A stretch of DNA of 64,000 nt from Chloranthus sessilifolius (GCA_021018995.1 CM037589.1:12849001-12913000), one strand, 5' to 3'; counted from the stretch's first letter, positions 25,301-40,300 are shown. Notes: generated from the sequence alone by a model not told the origin. Numbers and translations: made by a program.

Positions 25301-28300
25301 AGTAACTGGTTTCTATTTTGGAAGAAACTCGTTTCAATCTATATAGAAACTCTTCTCTATTAAAAAAAAAACTTCTTGGTGATTCATTTATGGTATTAGG
25401 TATAGGGTCGGAAGGGAGATAGAGTTAGGTTTTGGTTGGTCCTCTGGGCAGGTATGGTTTCATTGTGTAGGTTTTTACTATGTTCTTTAGAGCTGCTTAT
25501 TGTAAAGACGCTTTGATTTGGACTTTGGACCATTTTGAGGTCTTTTGGGTTAGGTTGTATGGTGTGGGACGCCCGAGGAGAGGAGAGGAGATGGGGTCTT
25601 TACCTGAGCTATTAGGGTCATTGGATTCAGTTTTCAGAGTCGAGGCATTCATTTTGGATGACAACACTCATAAGATTAAGATGCATTATACTTTGAGGAA
25701 TAAAGGGGAGACACTTGGTCACTTTTATGCATTGTGAGGTAATTAGAGGATCATAGTTATTTGCTTTTTCAAGACTTACAATTTGAAGAATAAAGAGGAG
25801 ATGATGTCACCTTTTTATTCATTGTGAGATACTTTAAAGATCATAGTTATGTCCTTATTCAAGATTTTTTCAGTATCCTAAAATATATTTATGGAGCTTA
25901 TTGGAGGTTAGACTTCTGATTCTTTAGTTTGAGGGGCCGTATTTTGTGTAGTTGTTTACCTCTTGCTTTGGAGACGACATGATCGGAATAAAATAATTGG
26001 ATATAAGGAACAAGTTCTTAACTTTTGAAGATTCCAAGGTCAGAATAGAGATGATGCTTAGCATTCAATAGGTGGTTTCTAGAAAAAAATGCTTCTCTGT
26101 ATTTGGTAAGGATTTGAATATTGTAAAGAGGAGAGTGAATGAATAGCTTGAGGTGGAGAGGGCCTTAAGATAGGAGGCCATCATGTTCAATTATGTTGGC
26201 AAGTTCCTTCCCTGCAGGAATAGGAGGCATTGCTAGATACTGTAGAGGGGATTGTGTGTTGACATTCATTGATCCTATTAGAATAGAGGTTTTAACAAAA
26301 CTGAAGCTTGAGCTCTTCTTGAAGGTATTAAGAACTCCAAATCAGATATAATCGTGGAGGGTAGTTCACGCTAGATGGGTTTCAACTCTAAGGCTTTCTA
26401 GGACATTTGCTGACATCATGGGTGGAACTCTAGATAGATGGGGTAGATAGAATATCTATTTTTCCCGTGTTTTACAGGAGGCGAGTGATGCGGACTCCCT
26501 GCTAAAGAGGGTATTAGTGGGGCTTCCTTAGGTCTTTGCAAAGTATAATGAGTTGTTGACGCAGGACAAGACCCTAAACTATGTGCGTGCGATGAATTAA
26601 TTACTTGCCGAAATTAATTTAAATTAAATTGAACAATGAATTTGAAAATAAAGCGAATACCTTAGGGCTTTTTTGTTTCCCATGTGAGAGATCGCGTTCG
26701 AGTTCAGGAAAGGTCCAGTCCATGCGCTAGATCTGTTAGGTTTGCGGTGTAGATCGGTTCTAGAGGTAGAACTCTAGATTTCCAGATTAGGGCGCTCACA
26801 ATTCAATGATGGGGTTACTGGTTTTCTCCGGGTATTTGATGCGGAAGGGTTTAATAGCTCTGATGGGATCTACGGTTGTTGAATCGGATCGGTTCAATAA
26901 TTTAGGAAAAAAAAACTAGGGTTTATGATTTCGGGTTTATGAAAATATTTAGAAGCAGAGAAAGAAAATAAAGTAAGAGATAAATAGAAGATAGATGGGG
27001 GCTTCACACCCTTGACTTCACACCAAACCCTTCTCGAGAAGCGAAGAATCACTCTTCGGGGAGGCTCATCTCAAGCACACAAGCAAAAACTCTATTCATT
27101 AATCAAAAACTAATTAATTACATTGTTTTTCTTAATGACCTTATATAGGAGGTCTTAAAATAAAAGAAAAACCTAAAACAATTAAATAATAAAGACAACT
27201 TTAACCCTGAAATTTAAATTCGAATTTTGAGAGAATTTAATTTGCGCGATTTCGATCGATTGATTTTTATATATATATATTCACTCCAGAATGAAGTCTC
27301 TTTCTCACCGCTCTCGCCGCCGTCGATCGATCGAAATATGAGGTCGATTTATCGAAGCAAAATTTCAATCGATCGAAGCAGAATTTCGATCGATCGAAAG
27401 TGCAGTATTCCTCCAGTACGAAATTCTCCTCCTCTAGACCTGGTTCTGATTTCCATTTCGCTTCTTTCGACGTTGGTTCACGCGAAACAGTCCGTATCCG
27501 ACGTCTACAATGTCGGGGTCCCCGTCAGTTGTGGATTCTTATAAAAAAAGAAGAGCGAAAAAGAAAGTCAACCCTTGATGTGTATAGTTCACTTATGTGG
27601 TGATTAATTCCGCACAAGGTATCTTGGTCTAGCTTCCCACTTACAGCTTCTGACCTGATACAGAGAGGAATGTATCTTGCATAACCATGTTGTTTGGGGT
27701 CCACTTTCTTTTTTAATTCATTTATTTGTTCTCAATTATTGCTGATTTTCAAAAGGTGGACATTTAATTAACTGAAAGATCAGATGATGCTGCTTTAATC
27801 AAACTTATTTTCTAGGAAGATGGATAGTGTATCTTTTAGATCTCCAGATGAAATTCAAAATGTTGAATTTCTGGATTCTAATCTTGCTGATACAAGTGCT
27901 CAATATTTGGTGGAGCTCCAAGTCTCCAAGATCTCTCTGGGATAATGAGCACCTCTGATCAAGGATAAAAATTTTGGGTTTCATTTTGGTTTCAGAGGGG
28001 ACTGAAACCGAAAATTTGGACCGAAATTTCGGCCGAAAATTTCAACCCCATACAAAAATGACTGAAATTTCGGTCCTATATTATCGTTTCGGTGGGGACC
28101 GAAACTGATAATTTCAGTCATTTCGGCCGAAATTTTGATCCTTGCCTCTGATTGCATATAAAATTTGCAAAATCCTTTATGAGGTTCACCTCCATATTAA
28201 TTACACAGACCAATCATCTCTTTAAGCTAATATGTGACCCCCGTAATTACCTCAGTGATGGTATACATAAATGTTCTACTCACGAATTTGGTATTGGAGA

Positions 28301-31300
28301 AAATCATCATGTCATTGATGTGTTTGAGATGAGACAACGGCTTGCCTCACTACCACATAACAAATGAAAGTTGCATCATGAAGAGCTTGTAATTCATTCA
28401 TATCTGTAGTGGTAAGTTCACATTTTAAACCAATTATACTTAGATTCTTTAAAATACTTGATGTTAAGGATTCCTTATCTCAATTTTCTTTTAAAATCAA
28501 GTCTGAAAAAAATGCAAATTAGACATGGGGAGTAGAACTAGGGGCCTCAGTCAAGGATATGCATGATCCCTTGAGTATTGATTATATATGATTTTTAGAT
28601 ATTTGACTAATAGAATAATTCAACAATAGAAATGCCAGAGACATGATTCAGAACTAGAATTAGTAATGAGTGTAAGAGAGAATTAAAGAGTAGTCCTGAT
28701 TAGCAAGAAAATCAAGGAATGGCTTTTGTGATCAGTTTAGCATGTTTATTGGAGATCCGAAACACCCTTGTATAAAGGATAGTTGCGATACAAGAACAAG
28801 GAACCAGGTGCAGGGGAAGACTGGTAAAGGCTTGGAGTGAAGGAGCGATCAATCACATGAGAAGGATTGTGGAGTGACAGAGTTTAACCCCCAACAGAAA
28901 TGGGTGCAAAATAGGACTCGCGAAGCTGGGCCCAAATAGATGAGACGAGGAGATGATAATGATGTTGGCGGCGACACGTTTAAGTTATAATCAACAACCC
29001 ATTCTGTACTGGATCCTTGCAATAGCCGTGTTCTTAATCTTTGGGCTTCGGTGGATTCCTCCTGTACCCAATGCCTGCACATATCCAGTTGGCATGTAAT
29101 TTAATCTCAATTCACATCATTGATAAACGAAATTCAGCTTGGCTTTGCTTAAATTTAGGAATTTACCAACATTAATTATTTAAAAAAAAAAAAGTTAACT
29201 TGGAGGATAAATCATATCAGCCAAACTAGATGTTGGTGTCAGTGAGTGTTTACTATTTTCACACCATAATTAAGCTTTAATATAAGTGACTAGAGGCAGA
29301 AATTGACTTTCAAACTTCTCAGTTGAGTATTATAAAATTACCTCCTGTATGACATTGTGCTAGAGGTCATTTAATCAAGCAAAGAATGTTATCATTTGCA
29401 TGGGCTTGGATTAAGAAAGATTTTCAAGTATGCTTGTTTCAAGACCTTGATTGCAAACGATGAGATGTTGAATAGAAAAAATCAAAAGAAGACGAGATAG
29501 TTTCCAAATGCAAGAATCTTCCGAAGGCATTATCAAAGTTAAATTTTGATGGAAGTCAGTTTATAAATCTGGATCTGTGGGAGTTTAGGGGTGGGGCTGT
29601 GGGTTGGGTAGTGGGAGGGGGTTTGTAATATTGGAAAGGCCATCTGATGCGAATTTTAGATCCACATGTTTGAATCGTTGTCGGATAAAGACGAGATGTC
29701 AAAATAAAAAGTGGACCCATGAATGGGTTTTTAAAAAAAGGCCTGTTAAAGACCCGTTTGATCAAAAAGAAGAAAATCCAAAATTTATTAGGGTCTTCAA
29801 CTTTTAATCCCGTCACTTTTATGTTTGGCATATTTTGAAGTGTCAAACGAAGTCGGATTGATACGAAATTGGTCATATTTGAAAGCTTATCGAAGTAGCT
29901 TTCCAATGAGCCCAAATTTGAGCAATTCCGACAAGTATGGAAGAAGTTATGGTCAGTTTTCGGAAGCTGGACATAAGGTGACGAATTTCAAGAATCCTAA
30001 TTGAATTAGGATTAATATCTTTTATTATTTTATTTTAGAAAGTAAGAGTTATTTCTTTTATTAGAAATAAGATTAGTTTTCTTATTGTTTTAGGACTTTA
30101 TTGTTTTAGAAAAATTAGGATATTTCTTTTATTTGAATTAGGAATTAGAGTTATAATAGGATTTTATTTAAAGGTTTGTAAATACTTTTATTATAACTTT
30201 TTGGTTAAGGAAAATTGTTTATGCAAAATTGAGAGTTTTAAACTTTCGTGAGGGTGTGATTCTCTCAAAACGGAGAGCAATTCTTCGATTCCTGCTTGTG
30301 GTTTGGTGCGATGCCAACTCTTCTTTCATCTCTATCTTCTTTAGATCTACTGTTTGCATAAGTAGCGTAATCATAATTATTTTATTGATCTCATAAAAGC
30401 CCTAAATCAATATTTGTTCATCATTAATTTTGTTAGCCTTTTATTTTCATTTGGAACCGAGAGAACCCGCTTGCGAGTTCGTTCGACGCCCTAAAACTAT
30501 CGGAGATCTAGCCGTTCATAAGAACCCTAGTTTTCTAGATCCGTGATAGGGAACGTACACGAAAGTAATGCTATTTTGGGCCGAAATTAAATCACCTAAT
30601 TGAATTTCTAGAATTTTCCTTGGTAATTTGTTATGAGAAATTATTATTTTTAATTGATTAAATTAATTTTAATCATAATCTCAGCCCTAGCATTGCATTT
30701 AGTAAGTTCCCGCATCACCATCCTTGCCTTTTCCGGTTCAGTTGGGTATAGGATTCAAACAAAGTGAAATTTTTCCTTGTATTAGTAGGGATTTGACTCT
30801 TCAAATCAAGGCTTGTTGGGTGGGGGGTATTATCATTGAAGGAAATTTGTCAAATGTCATTGGTTGGCTTCTTGGTAAGAATAGGGGGCCATGGCATTTT
30901 TTCCACTTCTAGATGAAATTCATGACCTATCCGAGGGGCTTTGCATCTCATTAAATCACATTCGAAGGGATGCATTGGCTTCTTGATAAGAATAGGAGCA
31001 ATCTAATAGGAGCAATCTTTTCCTCTTTATTTGCGTAGCAGGGAATTAATTTCTATTTTCAGCTTTTATTCTTCAACCAATAGCATGACAGTCTTCTAAA
31101 GATATCATTAAACCCCTATTTTTCCTCACATTTCGAAGATTCTCTTTTCTTCTTATATTCCTTTTTCTTCCCTTTCCTGTTAACTACTCGCGAGCATAGT
31201 TGTCATAAGTGATCGCTTCAGCGGTTTTATGCCATCAAATCGCATAAGCTATGATGGCTTATGCGATTTGGCCATTATGCGATCGCATACTTAGTATGTG

Positions 31301-34300
31301 ATGGCATAATACTCCAAGCACTTAAATTTTTTTTTTTTGCTTTTTGAGGTCCCATTGCCTCTATAAAATGGTGGGTTGGGTCCTCTACTCACAACTATTT
31401 TGGCTTTAACTTTCTCTATAATCTCCATTCTTTACTCCCAATCTCCTCCCATCTTTCCTATCTAATTTTTTTTTTTTAAATTATTTATTTTATGCTTTGT
31501 AATCCTTTTTTTGTGAATTAAATTGTCATAAACAACATCTTGCTTATGGAGCCGGATCAGATGCTAGGGCTTGTAGAAAAGCTATTTCGGAAATCCGAAA
31601 GGAAATAGTGGAGTATATGGATAAGCGTTCTAGGAAAAAACATGATCAAGATGTTGTTTTAGAAGGCTATATGGAAGATGATCATGATGATTATGAAGAT
31701 GATAGATCTACACCATCAACGGCCCAAAGTAGACGATACTGGTACTCAATATCAAAACTAAAGTTATAATTTTGAATATTAGTATGCAAAACTTCTTTTT
31801 TAAATGCAAGAATGTCTATTTTTCCCTTCTAGAGACTTGAATACTTATTGTTAATTTGTTTTTATTTATTTTAATTTTTTGAAAAAAAATAAATTAAGTA
31901 TGCCATCGCTTAAGCGAAATTGAGCAAAATCGCTAAAGCGAAATTAAGCCATTTGACAACAATGCTCGGAAGTCACGATTATTTCTTTTCTCACGTCTTT
32001 CTTCTTTAAATCTTTTAACCAATCACAGCTCTCCATAATCCCTATTTTTTTCTCTTCTCTAAGCTCCCACCCAATGACATTTAACTAGATTAATCTGTTG
32101 GCTAATTGCAGGCCAGCCCGTAATTAGTTATCTAAGTGTTCTCACATGGATTTTTTTAATCTCTTAAATTCTTAGTTAAGCTTTCATGTGTTAAGCGATT
32201 GTTGGATATTCAATGCCGGGTCTTACCTTTAAATCATTTAAACAGGCCCATAAAACCTAATATCAGGTCCTGTTACCAACAAGCATATGGGTGATTTTTA
32301 AACCCAAACATATCCTTTCACTTCCCTTACTTTTCTTCTTCTTTTTCTTCTTCATGTTCTTCTCTCCTTTATTTTCTTCTTTTCTTATTCTTCTTTTTTT
32401 TGGATCGGTAATGAGCAATATATTGAAAAACCAGCAAGGCGCTGAAAGGACAATTACACAGACACGACCAAGAAAAGAGAACAAAAAGGAAAAAAACGCA
32501 AAGCCAAAAAAATACATAAAGATAGAACCAGCCCAAGGCTACTGCAATCAGCCCCACTCCTATCCCGGGTCCTAGGGGGCGATCTCTCCCCAACCACCAT
32601 CGCAACTTCTAGCGACTCAAAACCACATGAAGTCCCTAACAGACTTGATGATCATCCCAACTGGCTGACGTTTATTGTTGAAGGTCCGACCATTTCGCTC
32701 GAGCCAAATACTCCAAGTTACCACGAAGAAAGCCACCTTTCAGTAGTCCTTGATGGGATTATCAAGAGAGACCGACGACCAAGCTAGGAACTGCTGATGG
32801 GGGTTGAAAGGGGTGGCCCAGCGCATTCCGAAAGAAATGAGAATAACACTCCAGATCTTGTGTGCTACCGGACAGTGGAGGAATAGGTGGGCAACAAACT
32901 CTTCTTCTTAGAGACACATTACACATTGATTGGAAATGTCATTCCCCCGCCGAATCAGTTGATCGATAGTTAGGATCTTTCCTTTGAGCAGGGTCCAAAA
33001 GAAGAATCTGACTTTTGGTGGGACTGTCGCCTTCCACAACCTTTCTTAGTCGTCATCCAAATATGGCTGCATCACTGTAGGTCTCCTCAATTCTCTAGTC
33101 CTAGTGTTGATTGATTTAGTCGGTCAAAATTGCCCCTTACATCACCTGTGGTGCACCTACATATGCACATACATACATAAACCCATGTGGGGAGCTTGAC
33201 AGATCCTCCTTTTTGATGCATTAAAAAATATATGCATCGATATAGGGTGCTGAAGGGAGATTGATTTGTTTGGTTCATTGTTGGGTGCGTAACACTCTAC
33301 TCTTGGGACAAGGAGAGGGTGGGGGGGGGGGGATTCTCATAAAAGAATTGAGAGAGATTCTTACAAAAGAATTTATAGTAGGCACACAACCTTTGCACCA
33401 AAGAATGCACATACGAATTTCGATCCTTCAAATAGGTCAAACCTTGGGAGTTGCAGAGACAATTATGAGGGCACATAACACTATAACGGTGAGTATTTTG
33501 ACATTTCATGATTTGTTGCTAAAAAATAGGTGTGTTTTTGTGGAGATTGACATAGGAAGATTGACTCATGCACTTACATTTGTGCGGGAGCTAATCAGTT
33601 ATTGCCAACTGAGGGAGAGACATTCCTTTTTTTCCCTCCATAAAATTATCTTAAAAAGGAGTTTGTATTTAGTGTCTGATCTGTACACCAGGTTTAATGA
33701 GTGGGTCAATCTCCCTCTGTGATACTAGTTTAACATTGGGAGATTCACAGATATTATGAGTGTGCTAATCAGTTATAGCAGACATTTAGTGTTCAATTTG
33801 TGCACCAAGGTTGGTTCCCATGGTTCAATCTCCTGTTCTCCACTAAACCGGCTAAACATTGGAGATTCAAATACATTTACGAGGGCAATAATTAGTAAGA
33901 ACTATTTTGAGTGCAATAATTAGTTAGAATTATTTTGATATTTTGGTAATTCGTCTTTAAAAACTAAAAAGAAAGCAACAGTTGTCATTAAAATATCACA
34001 TTGGGGCATTTTAACAAATAAAAGAAAAACCAAGGAACGCACACCGATTTTAAAACTCTACAAAAACATAAAGAATTAAAATTAAAATCTTGTATATGGT
34101 GCCAATTGGAAGGGTACTGTTGCAGGTTCTCTGAAATACTTAGCCTGCTTGCGATGGTAGTTATGGCGGATACATGCTTTTTGTTATTGGTGATGAGTGG
34201 GTCTGGGCGACGTTAACAACGTTTCCGTCTTGGATGGTGGGTGAGCTTTTGCTATGTTGGCAGAATATTCTCGTCCTTTTGAAATATGAATTTTCCTACA

Positions 34301-37300
34301 ATGAGTAGACTGCTCATTCTAGATAATGAGTGCGTGATGTGTGAGCCGCACACTGTGTGGACCTGGTGAAGTGTGCAGACATTTTAAAGAGCATGAAGAT
34401 CTGTGCTCGTCACATGGTTCACACATCACGTGGCTCACATGCCATGCACTCATTGTCTATAATGAGTGGTCCACTTATGGTAGATAACTTCTTGAAATAT
34501 AAGGTTGAGTGTGGTGCCGGGGGAGTGAAAAAGATGGATTTTTAAATGTAATAGAGGATTTTATTTTTTCTGTTTTGGAAATAAATTGGTAAGGGACTGT
34601 GTGTTGGGAAGATATATAGAATCAGTTTCAAGGAAATGAATTTCTTCCAACCATAATAGTGACATATTGACATTTTACTAATTTGGTGCTTAAAAAAAAT
34701 TTGGCACGTCCAAAGGTTGGCATATGGAGATTGATCGTGCTCTCAGTTAGACATCTTATACGAACTCTTTTGAGAGAGTGTTTTCTTCTCCCTAAAAGTA
34801 CTCAGGGAAAGAGTTTGTATTAGGTATCCGATGACCCATTGACGCGGGATAACGACCCTAAATTATGTGAATGCCCATGATATGCTAATTTGTCGAAATT
34901 AAACTAATTAATTGAATAATTAATCACAAATTAAAGCGATGCCTTAGGGTTTCGTAGGATTCTACTTAAGTGACCATGCTTGATTCACGTAGGCGCGCGA
35001 GATTCATTAGGAAATGTGGAAGAGGCGATCCTAGAGATAGAACTCTAGCTTCGTATAGGTCGGGGCGTTTGATCGTAATTCGCGGTGGAATCGGTAGCTC
35101 CTCGCTAGGGCTTTTGAATTGAGGCGATTGCCGGCAGAACTTGAACAAGCTCAAGCCCAACAACGGTCGTGGTTCGGCGGGCTAAGATCGAATTCGATCC
35201 ACAAGGATGGACATCGAGGTTGTTCTAGATCTCAGGTTTGAGAATTGGAACAATCAATTAAAAGGGGAAAATGAGATACAAAAGATTAATAAGAAAATAG
35301 GAAGACTAAACAAGAGCAAGAAGTAATGAGACGATCAAAGATAACATGGTCATCTCACCCTTGACCTCACACCAAACCCACATGGGGAAGAAGACTCACT
35401 CTTCAAAACTTTTCTCAAGCTCAATGCAAGGCACTTTCATTAATTCATCAACAAGTCCAAAAAGGGCTTACAAAAAGATGCTTTATAGTAATTACAAATG
35501 AGAATAATTCTAAAATAGAAAAGTACCACGTTACCCTAAAAGGGTGACTTACATTTGACACAAAAAGAAAACAAAAAAGGATAAAAAGGACAAACTCCCG
35601 TCACGTGACTCGCTCGAGTGGATCTGGTTCCTGCTCGAGCGAGAATCCTTACGAAGGGTCGCTCGAACGACAATTAGGATTGCTCAAGCGAGTTTTGGCC
35701 GAAAGTTTTGGCCTTGATTTCTGATACTCCCTCGCTCGAGCGACAAAATACTAAGAGTTTGCTTGTGTCTCTGAAACATTCTCGCTCGAGCTAGAATGAT
35801 GTTCGCTCAAGCGAACTTGGGCAAGGACTCCTTTTGGCTGCTTATTAAGGCCTTTCCTCGGTGGATCTTGGCGCTTCATGGTTCCTCTGCCGGTATACCT
35901 TGTACAGCTTGAAACCTAGGTCTTCGTTGTCGGCGTCCCCGTCACCCATACACCAAAGGCGGTGTACACAACAACCGCCATATGTTAAATAAATCAGGCC
36001 TTGGGAGTTGCAGAGGTACGTGACAAATATGCAAAATGATTTTGACCTTTAAGTGTCTTGTTGCTAAAAATAGCTGCACTTATGTGGGAGTAGTGAAGGG
36101 AGACTGATCCATACACCGATCTTAGTGTATGTAATGCACATCTAATAGCAACTTGAGAGAGAGAGAGAGAGCATGAATTATGATTTCACGTTCTGTATTA
36201 TTTTATCTCATTGTTTTCTTCACAAAAAAATTACATATGTGCCATTGATAAGTGGCAGATATTAAAATGACAATATGCTATTCGAAGTTCCTAACGCATA
36301 AAAAGATAAATATGACAGACATGAAAAGCTGTAAATGTAAAAACTAAAAGGTGAACAACTTCCACGTGCAATGCAAATTATACAATCTGTTAACAAATTA
36401 AAACTATTAGGTTCATTAGACAAGCAAGAACCCTTCATATTTACGTTTTGATTATTATTTATGCCAAGTTGATTGCATTCTTGTTGTAGGTCAGAAATCA
36501 AGTTAGTTTTCATTGGACAAGCTGTAAATCAAGTTGATTGCATTACTCAAGATTGTCTTCCCTTGAATTTCTGCATGGTGATTTGTCCTTTTAAAATGTC
36601 CAAGTCACATCCTCTGCAGGAATGGAAATGGCTCAGCTTATATGTGGAGGTTGCCGCACATTGCTAATGTATACTCGCGGAGCAACAAGTGTGAGATGCT
36701 CCTGCTGTCACACTATTAATCTTGCAAGACCAGGTATGTTTTTTGCAAATTTTTATGAAGCAGCTTGGTGAATCAATATCCACATGAATGAACAGTTATG
36801 GATGGCATTGCGATTGCATCAAGTCGTGATTGTATTGCTTGTTTCAGGCCCACTTTCTTGTGCATATTGTTAGAATGGTTGGTATGTCATTAGAAGTCAT
36901 CGGGTGTGTTGGAAGAAATGTTAACTTGTAATCTCTTTTCCTTTTCCCTATTGTACCAATATTCATGGAATATTGTACAAAGTATATAGCCTAATAATTT
37001 GAGGGGGTGAGATAGATTCTCTCAACCCTAACTTTCTCCATATCCCTTCTTCTTCTTAAGTGTAACTCTAACTGCATCGATTAATTCAACTTGGTATCAA
37101 AGCAGGATCGATGAATCCTAACTTGACATGTTGACGTCCTTCTCTTTGTGATGACATCATGTTGATGTCATCACGGTCAAAACTTTTGCCTCGTATAAAT
37201 GCGAGCTTCTCTTCACCAATATGATCAGAATTCCCAGGTGACTCATTCTTCTCTTGCATCAATTTGATTTGAAGTCTGTAGCAGTGAGTTCTCAAAGGGT

Positions 37301-40300
37301 TTCTATTGTACAAAGCATTCCCATTCCCAGTTTTCTGAACCCCTAGGCTTTGTGAGATCAAATTCAGTGTTAAGATGAACCTTGTTGTATCAGAATGAAC
37401 CCGTGTCAATCGATGATGATTGTTTGATGGTATGATTTTCATCTAACCCTTGTTTTTTTTTTCTTTTTCACCAAACTCTTGATTCGAGAAGTTTGTGCTG
37501 ATATTTTATCATAATGATATAAAGGGTTTAGAGTTTGGGCCGATTTGCTGTATTTATCGTTTGAATGTGCTCTTAGCAATTTGGCTGCCAATCGAGAGAG
37601 ATCTGTTGAATTTTTTGTGTCACAAGTACAGTGTTACCTAAGTCACTTTAGACGATATGGCTGTGAATATGAGTTCTTGTGATCAGATGTTTGTGTTCAG
37701 TAGCAGGAATCTTCTATTTAGTGTGCCGCTCCGGCTTCGAAACCTCGCTCCCTCTCCCGCTTCCAACCATAAAATAGTGTAATTTTAAGCTTTTGATGAC
37801 GCTCCCGCTCCCAACCAACTACACTCTTCCTGCCGCTTCCGGTAACTAAGGTTTGTGTGTGGTTTGAGAGTGCAGAAATCAATGGTATCACTGCTGGACT
37901 CAATGTTTGAAGCATGGGTCAAAATATCGTCCGATACCGATACGTATCGGACGATACGTATCGGTTTGGACCTCACCGATACGGTACATTCAAGGTACCA
38001 TATCGGTGCCTCCCATACAAAAACCTAATATTTCGGACGATACATTGGAATGTATCATCCGAAACCGATACGTATCGTGTTATTTGGAGCATCGTGTTAT
38101 TTGAAGCATGGTTTGAAGGCTGTGTAGCCTATAGCTATTTGGGCATCGTGTTATTTGGGTGGTGTACTAGGTTCAAGAATGTTCATCTTGATGGATGAGG
38201 TCATGCTGGTAGTGACGTAGAGGGATCCCATGGGCTGCAAATCACAACTGTAAAGTTGGATGCCATGGGACAAACTATTTTGAGTGGTCAAGGTCTGCAA
38301 CCATGTTTTTATTGTCAAGGAGGAAGTTAGGGTATGTAAATGGGGGTATACCCAAACTAGATATTACAGATCCTAGGCATATAGCCTGGGAGTGTGGCAG
38401 TCTTACCGTTATGACATGACTCCATTATATGCAGCCCGCCATTACTCGGTCATTTATGAATGCTACCAGTGCAAAGGAGTTATGGAAAGCAGTGCGTGAT
38501 GCCTTCTCACAATGACAAAATTTAGCCAAGATGTTTCAAGTGATTGAGAAAGTCAGCAACACTCATCATGGAGAGAGGTTATTGGTGAATAGTATTACAT
38601 TGATAAGGAGCATGTGTGATGAACTGGTACAGTACCAAGTGAATGATGTTTGCAGTGGGTGTGCTAGCATATTATGTTGCAATAACTCTGCGAGCAAAGT
38701 TAATCATAGTTTTGAAATAAAGAAAATATTTGACTTGTTGAGGGGTGTTAACCCGAATAGGAGAGTGTTTGTGCCAGTATACTGGGTCCCCTTGGCACCG
38801 TCTTCACTCTACTGCAGCATGAGGAGAGTAGATGCCAGTTGATGCATGTGTCCATTGATGCTCCTGAGCATTTAACACTTCCATCCTTCTCTGATTTTCG
38901 TCACGGAGGAGGTTGATCTCGCGGTAGAGGTGGAAGTGGTCATGGAGGTCCATCACGAGAAGACAAAGTGATGTAAATGCACCCACTGCAGTAGAAAGGG
39001 TCATCTAAGGGTGGCTTGTTGGGATTTGGTTGGCAGACCAACGTCTCAGGACAACCAAGACAACCGTGCATTTGTTACCGAGGGTGATGCTACAGCTCCT
39101 ACTTCTACTGTGGCCAGCACCCCCTACGGCTCAGACCTCATCTTCAGTGACACTGTCACAGAGACCTCATCTTATTCAGAGATTTTCTGATGCCTAGGCA
39201 TGGATCAAAATATCGTCCGATACGATAAAATGGGGGTTTTCTCGGGCCCCTTAAAAAATAGTCAAATTATCGTTCGTATCATCCAATGTATCATCCGTAT
39301 TGGAAAAATACCGGAACGCATCGTTTGGAATCGATACGTATCGTCCGGTACTTATCGGTTTTGGAGCTGAACGATACGATATGGAAATCTGAGATTTTGA
39401 CCCATGTGCCCAGGCCTCATCTTCTCACGTTACCGAGTTAGTTATCGTTGGGCAGCCCATGCACCATCTACGTCTCCGTCTCTCTGGACCATTGATTCAG
39501 GTGCCACCCATCACATGTTTGGTATGTCCACTTTAGTTGATTCCAAGGATCAAAATTTCGGCCGAAATGACCGAAATTTCGGTCCTATTTTGTATGGGAT
39601 TGAAATTATCGGCCGAAATTTCGGTCCAAATTTTCGGTTTCGGTCATGCCCGAAACCGAAATTTTGGCCAATATTTTGATCCTTGGTTGATTCTATTATA
39701 CCCATGTCGACTCCATGTAGGATTCAGGTTGCTAAGTGTCCCTTTTCCCAGTAATGGGGCAATGAAATGTTCACATTAGTCTGTTTCTTGATTCTACTCT
39801 TCACATTCCAAAGATTCTATTAAGTCTTCTCTCTGTCAGTAAAATCACAAAAATCATGAACTGCAATGTTATTTTTTCCCCTTCTCACTGTCTTTTTCAA
39901 GACCTGACTATGGGGAGGACATTTGGTTGTTGTCGTTGAGAGAGGGGGCTCTAGATATTTGAAGGTCAGAGGACTCTGAGTTCTGTAGCTGCAACAACCA
40001 CTTGGAGATGACTCGTTTATGACATCTCCGTCTGAGACATCTACCACTTCCTCGTTTGCATATTTGTTTCCAAAACTGTTTAATTCCTTTGATTACATTG
40101 ATTTTCAATGTTACATCGGGCAGTGATTTTCAATGTGACATTGGTCAGTTGTGTAGACATTGCAGAATTGTTTATCTTATTAGTAATATAAACTGTGATG
40201 TTCCTTTCAGAATTGTTCACTCAGGTGTTTGGGGGCCTTCTTTGATTGTTGCATTGCTTTGTTTTGTTTCTTTCATTGTCGAGTGTACCCGTTCTACTAC

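Larger units (their letters stand above)
18809..25375 (-). mobile_element. Full-length L1 LINE no. 2 with 15-bp target duplication
   Basis: The identical 15-mer TTGGTGATTCATTTA flanks it at 18794-18808 and 25376-25390. The low-coordinate side starts with a T-tract, the poly(A) end of a minus-strand LINE. From 5' to 3' on the minus strand it has a 5' leader, ORF1 (25208-22951), ORF2 with endonuclease, RT and zinc-binding domain (about 22720-18970), and a short 3' UTR. A 229-bp hAT is inserted in ORF2 (20029-20257). Frames are interrupted, so it is inactive, but the length (6.57 kb) and perfect duplication suggest it is fairly young. Confidence 0.92.

Noticed and set aside
32291-32605. Overlapping hydrophobic and lysine-rich small frames as genes
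   Set aside because: They fall on T- and A-rich ends of a truncated LINE.
33261-33722. 153-codon frame as a gene
   Set aside because: The sequence belongs to a dispersed repeat with other copies nearby in which the frame is not kept; no family is recognised.
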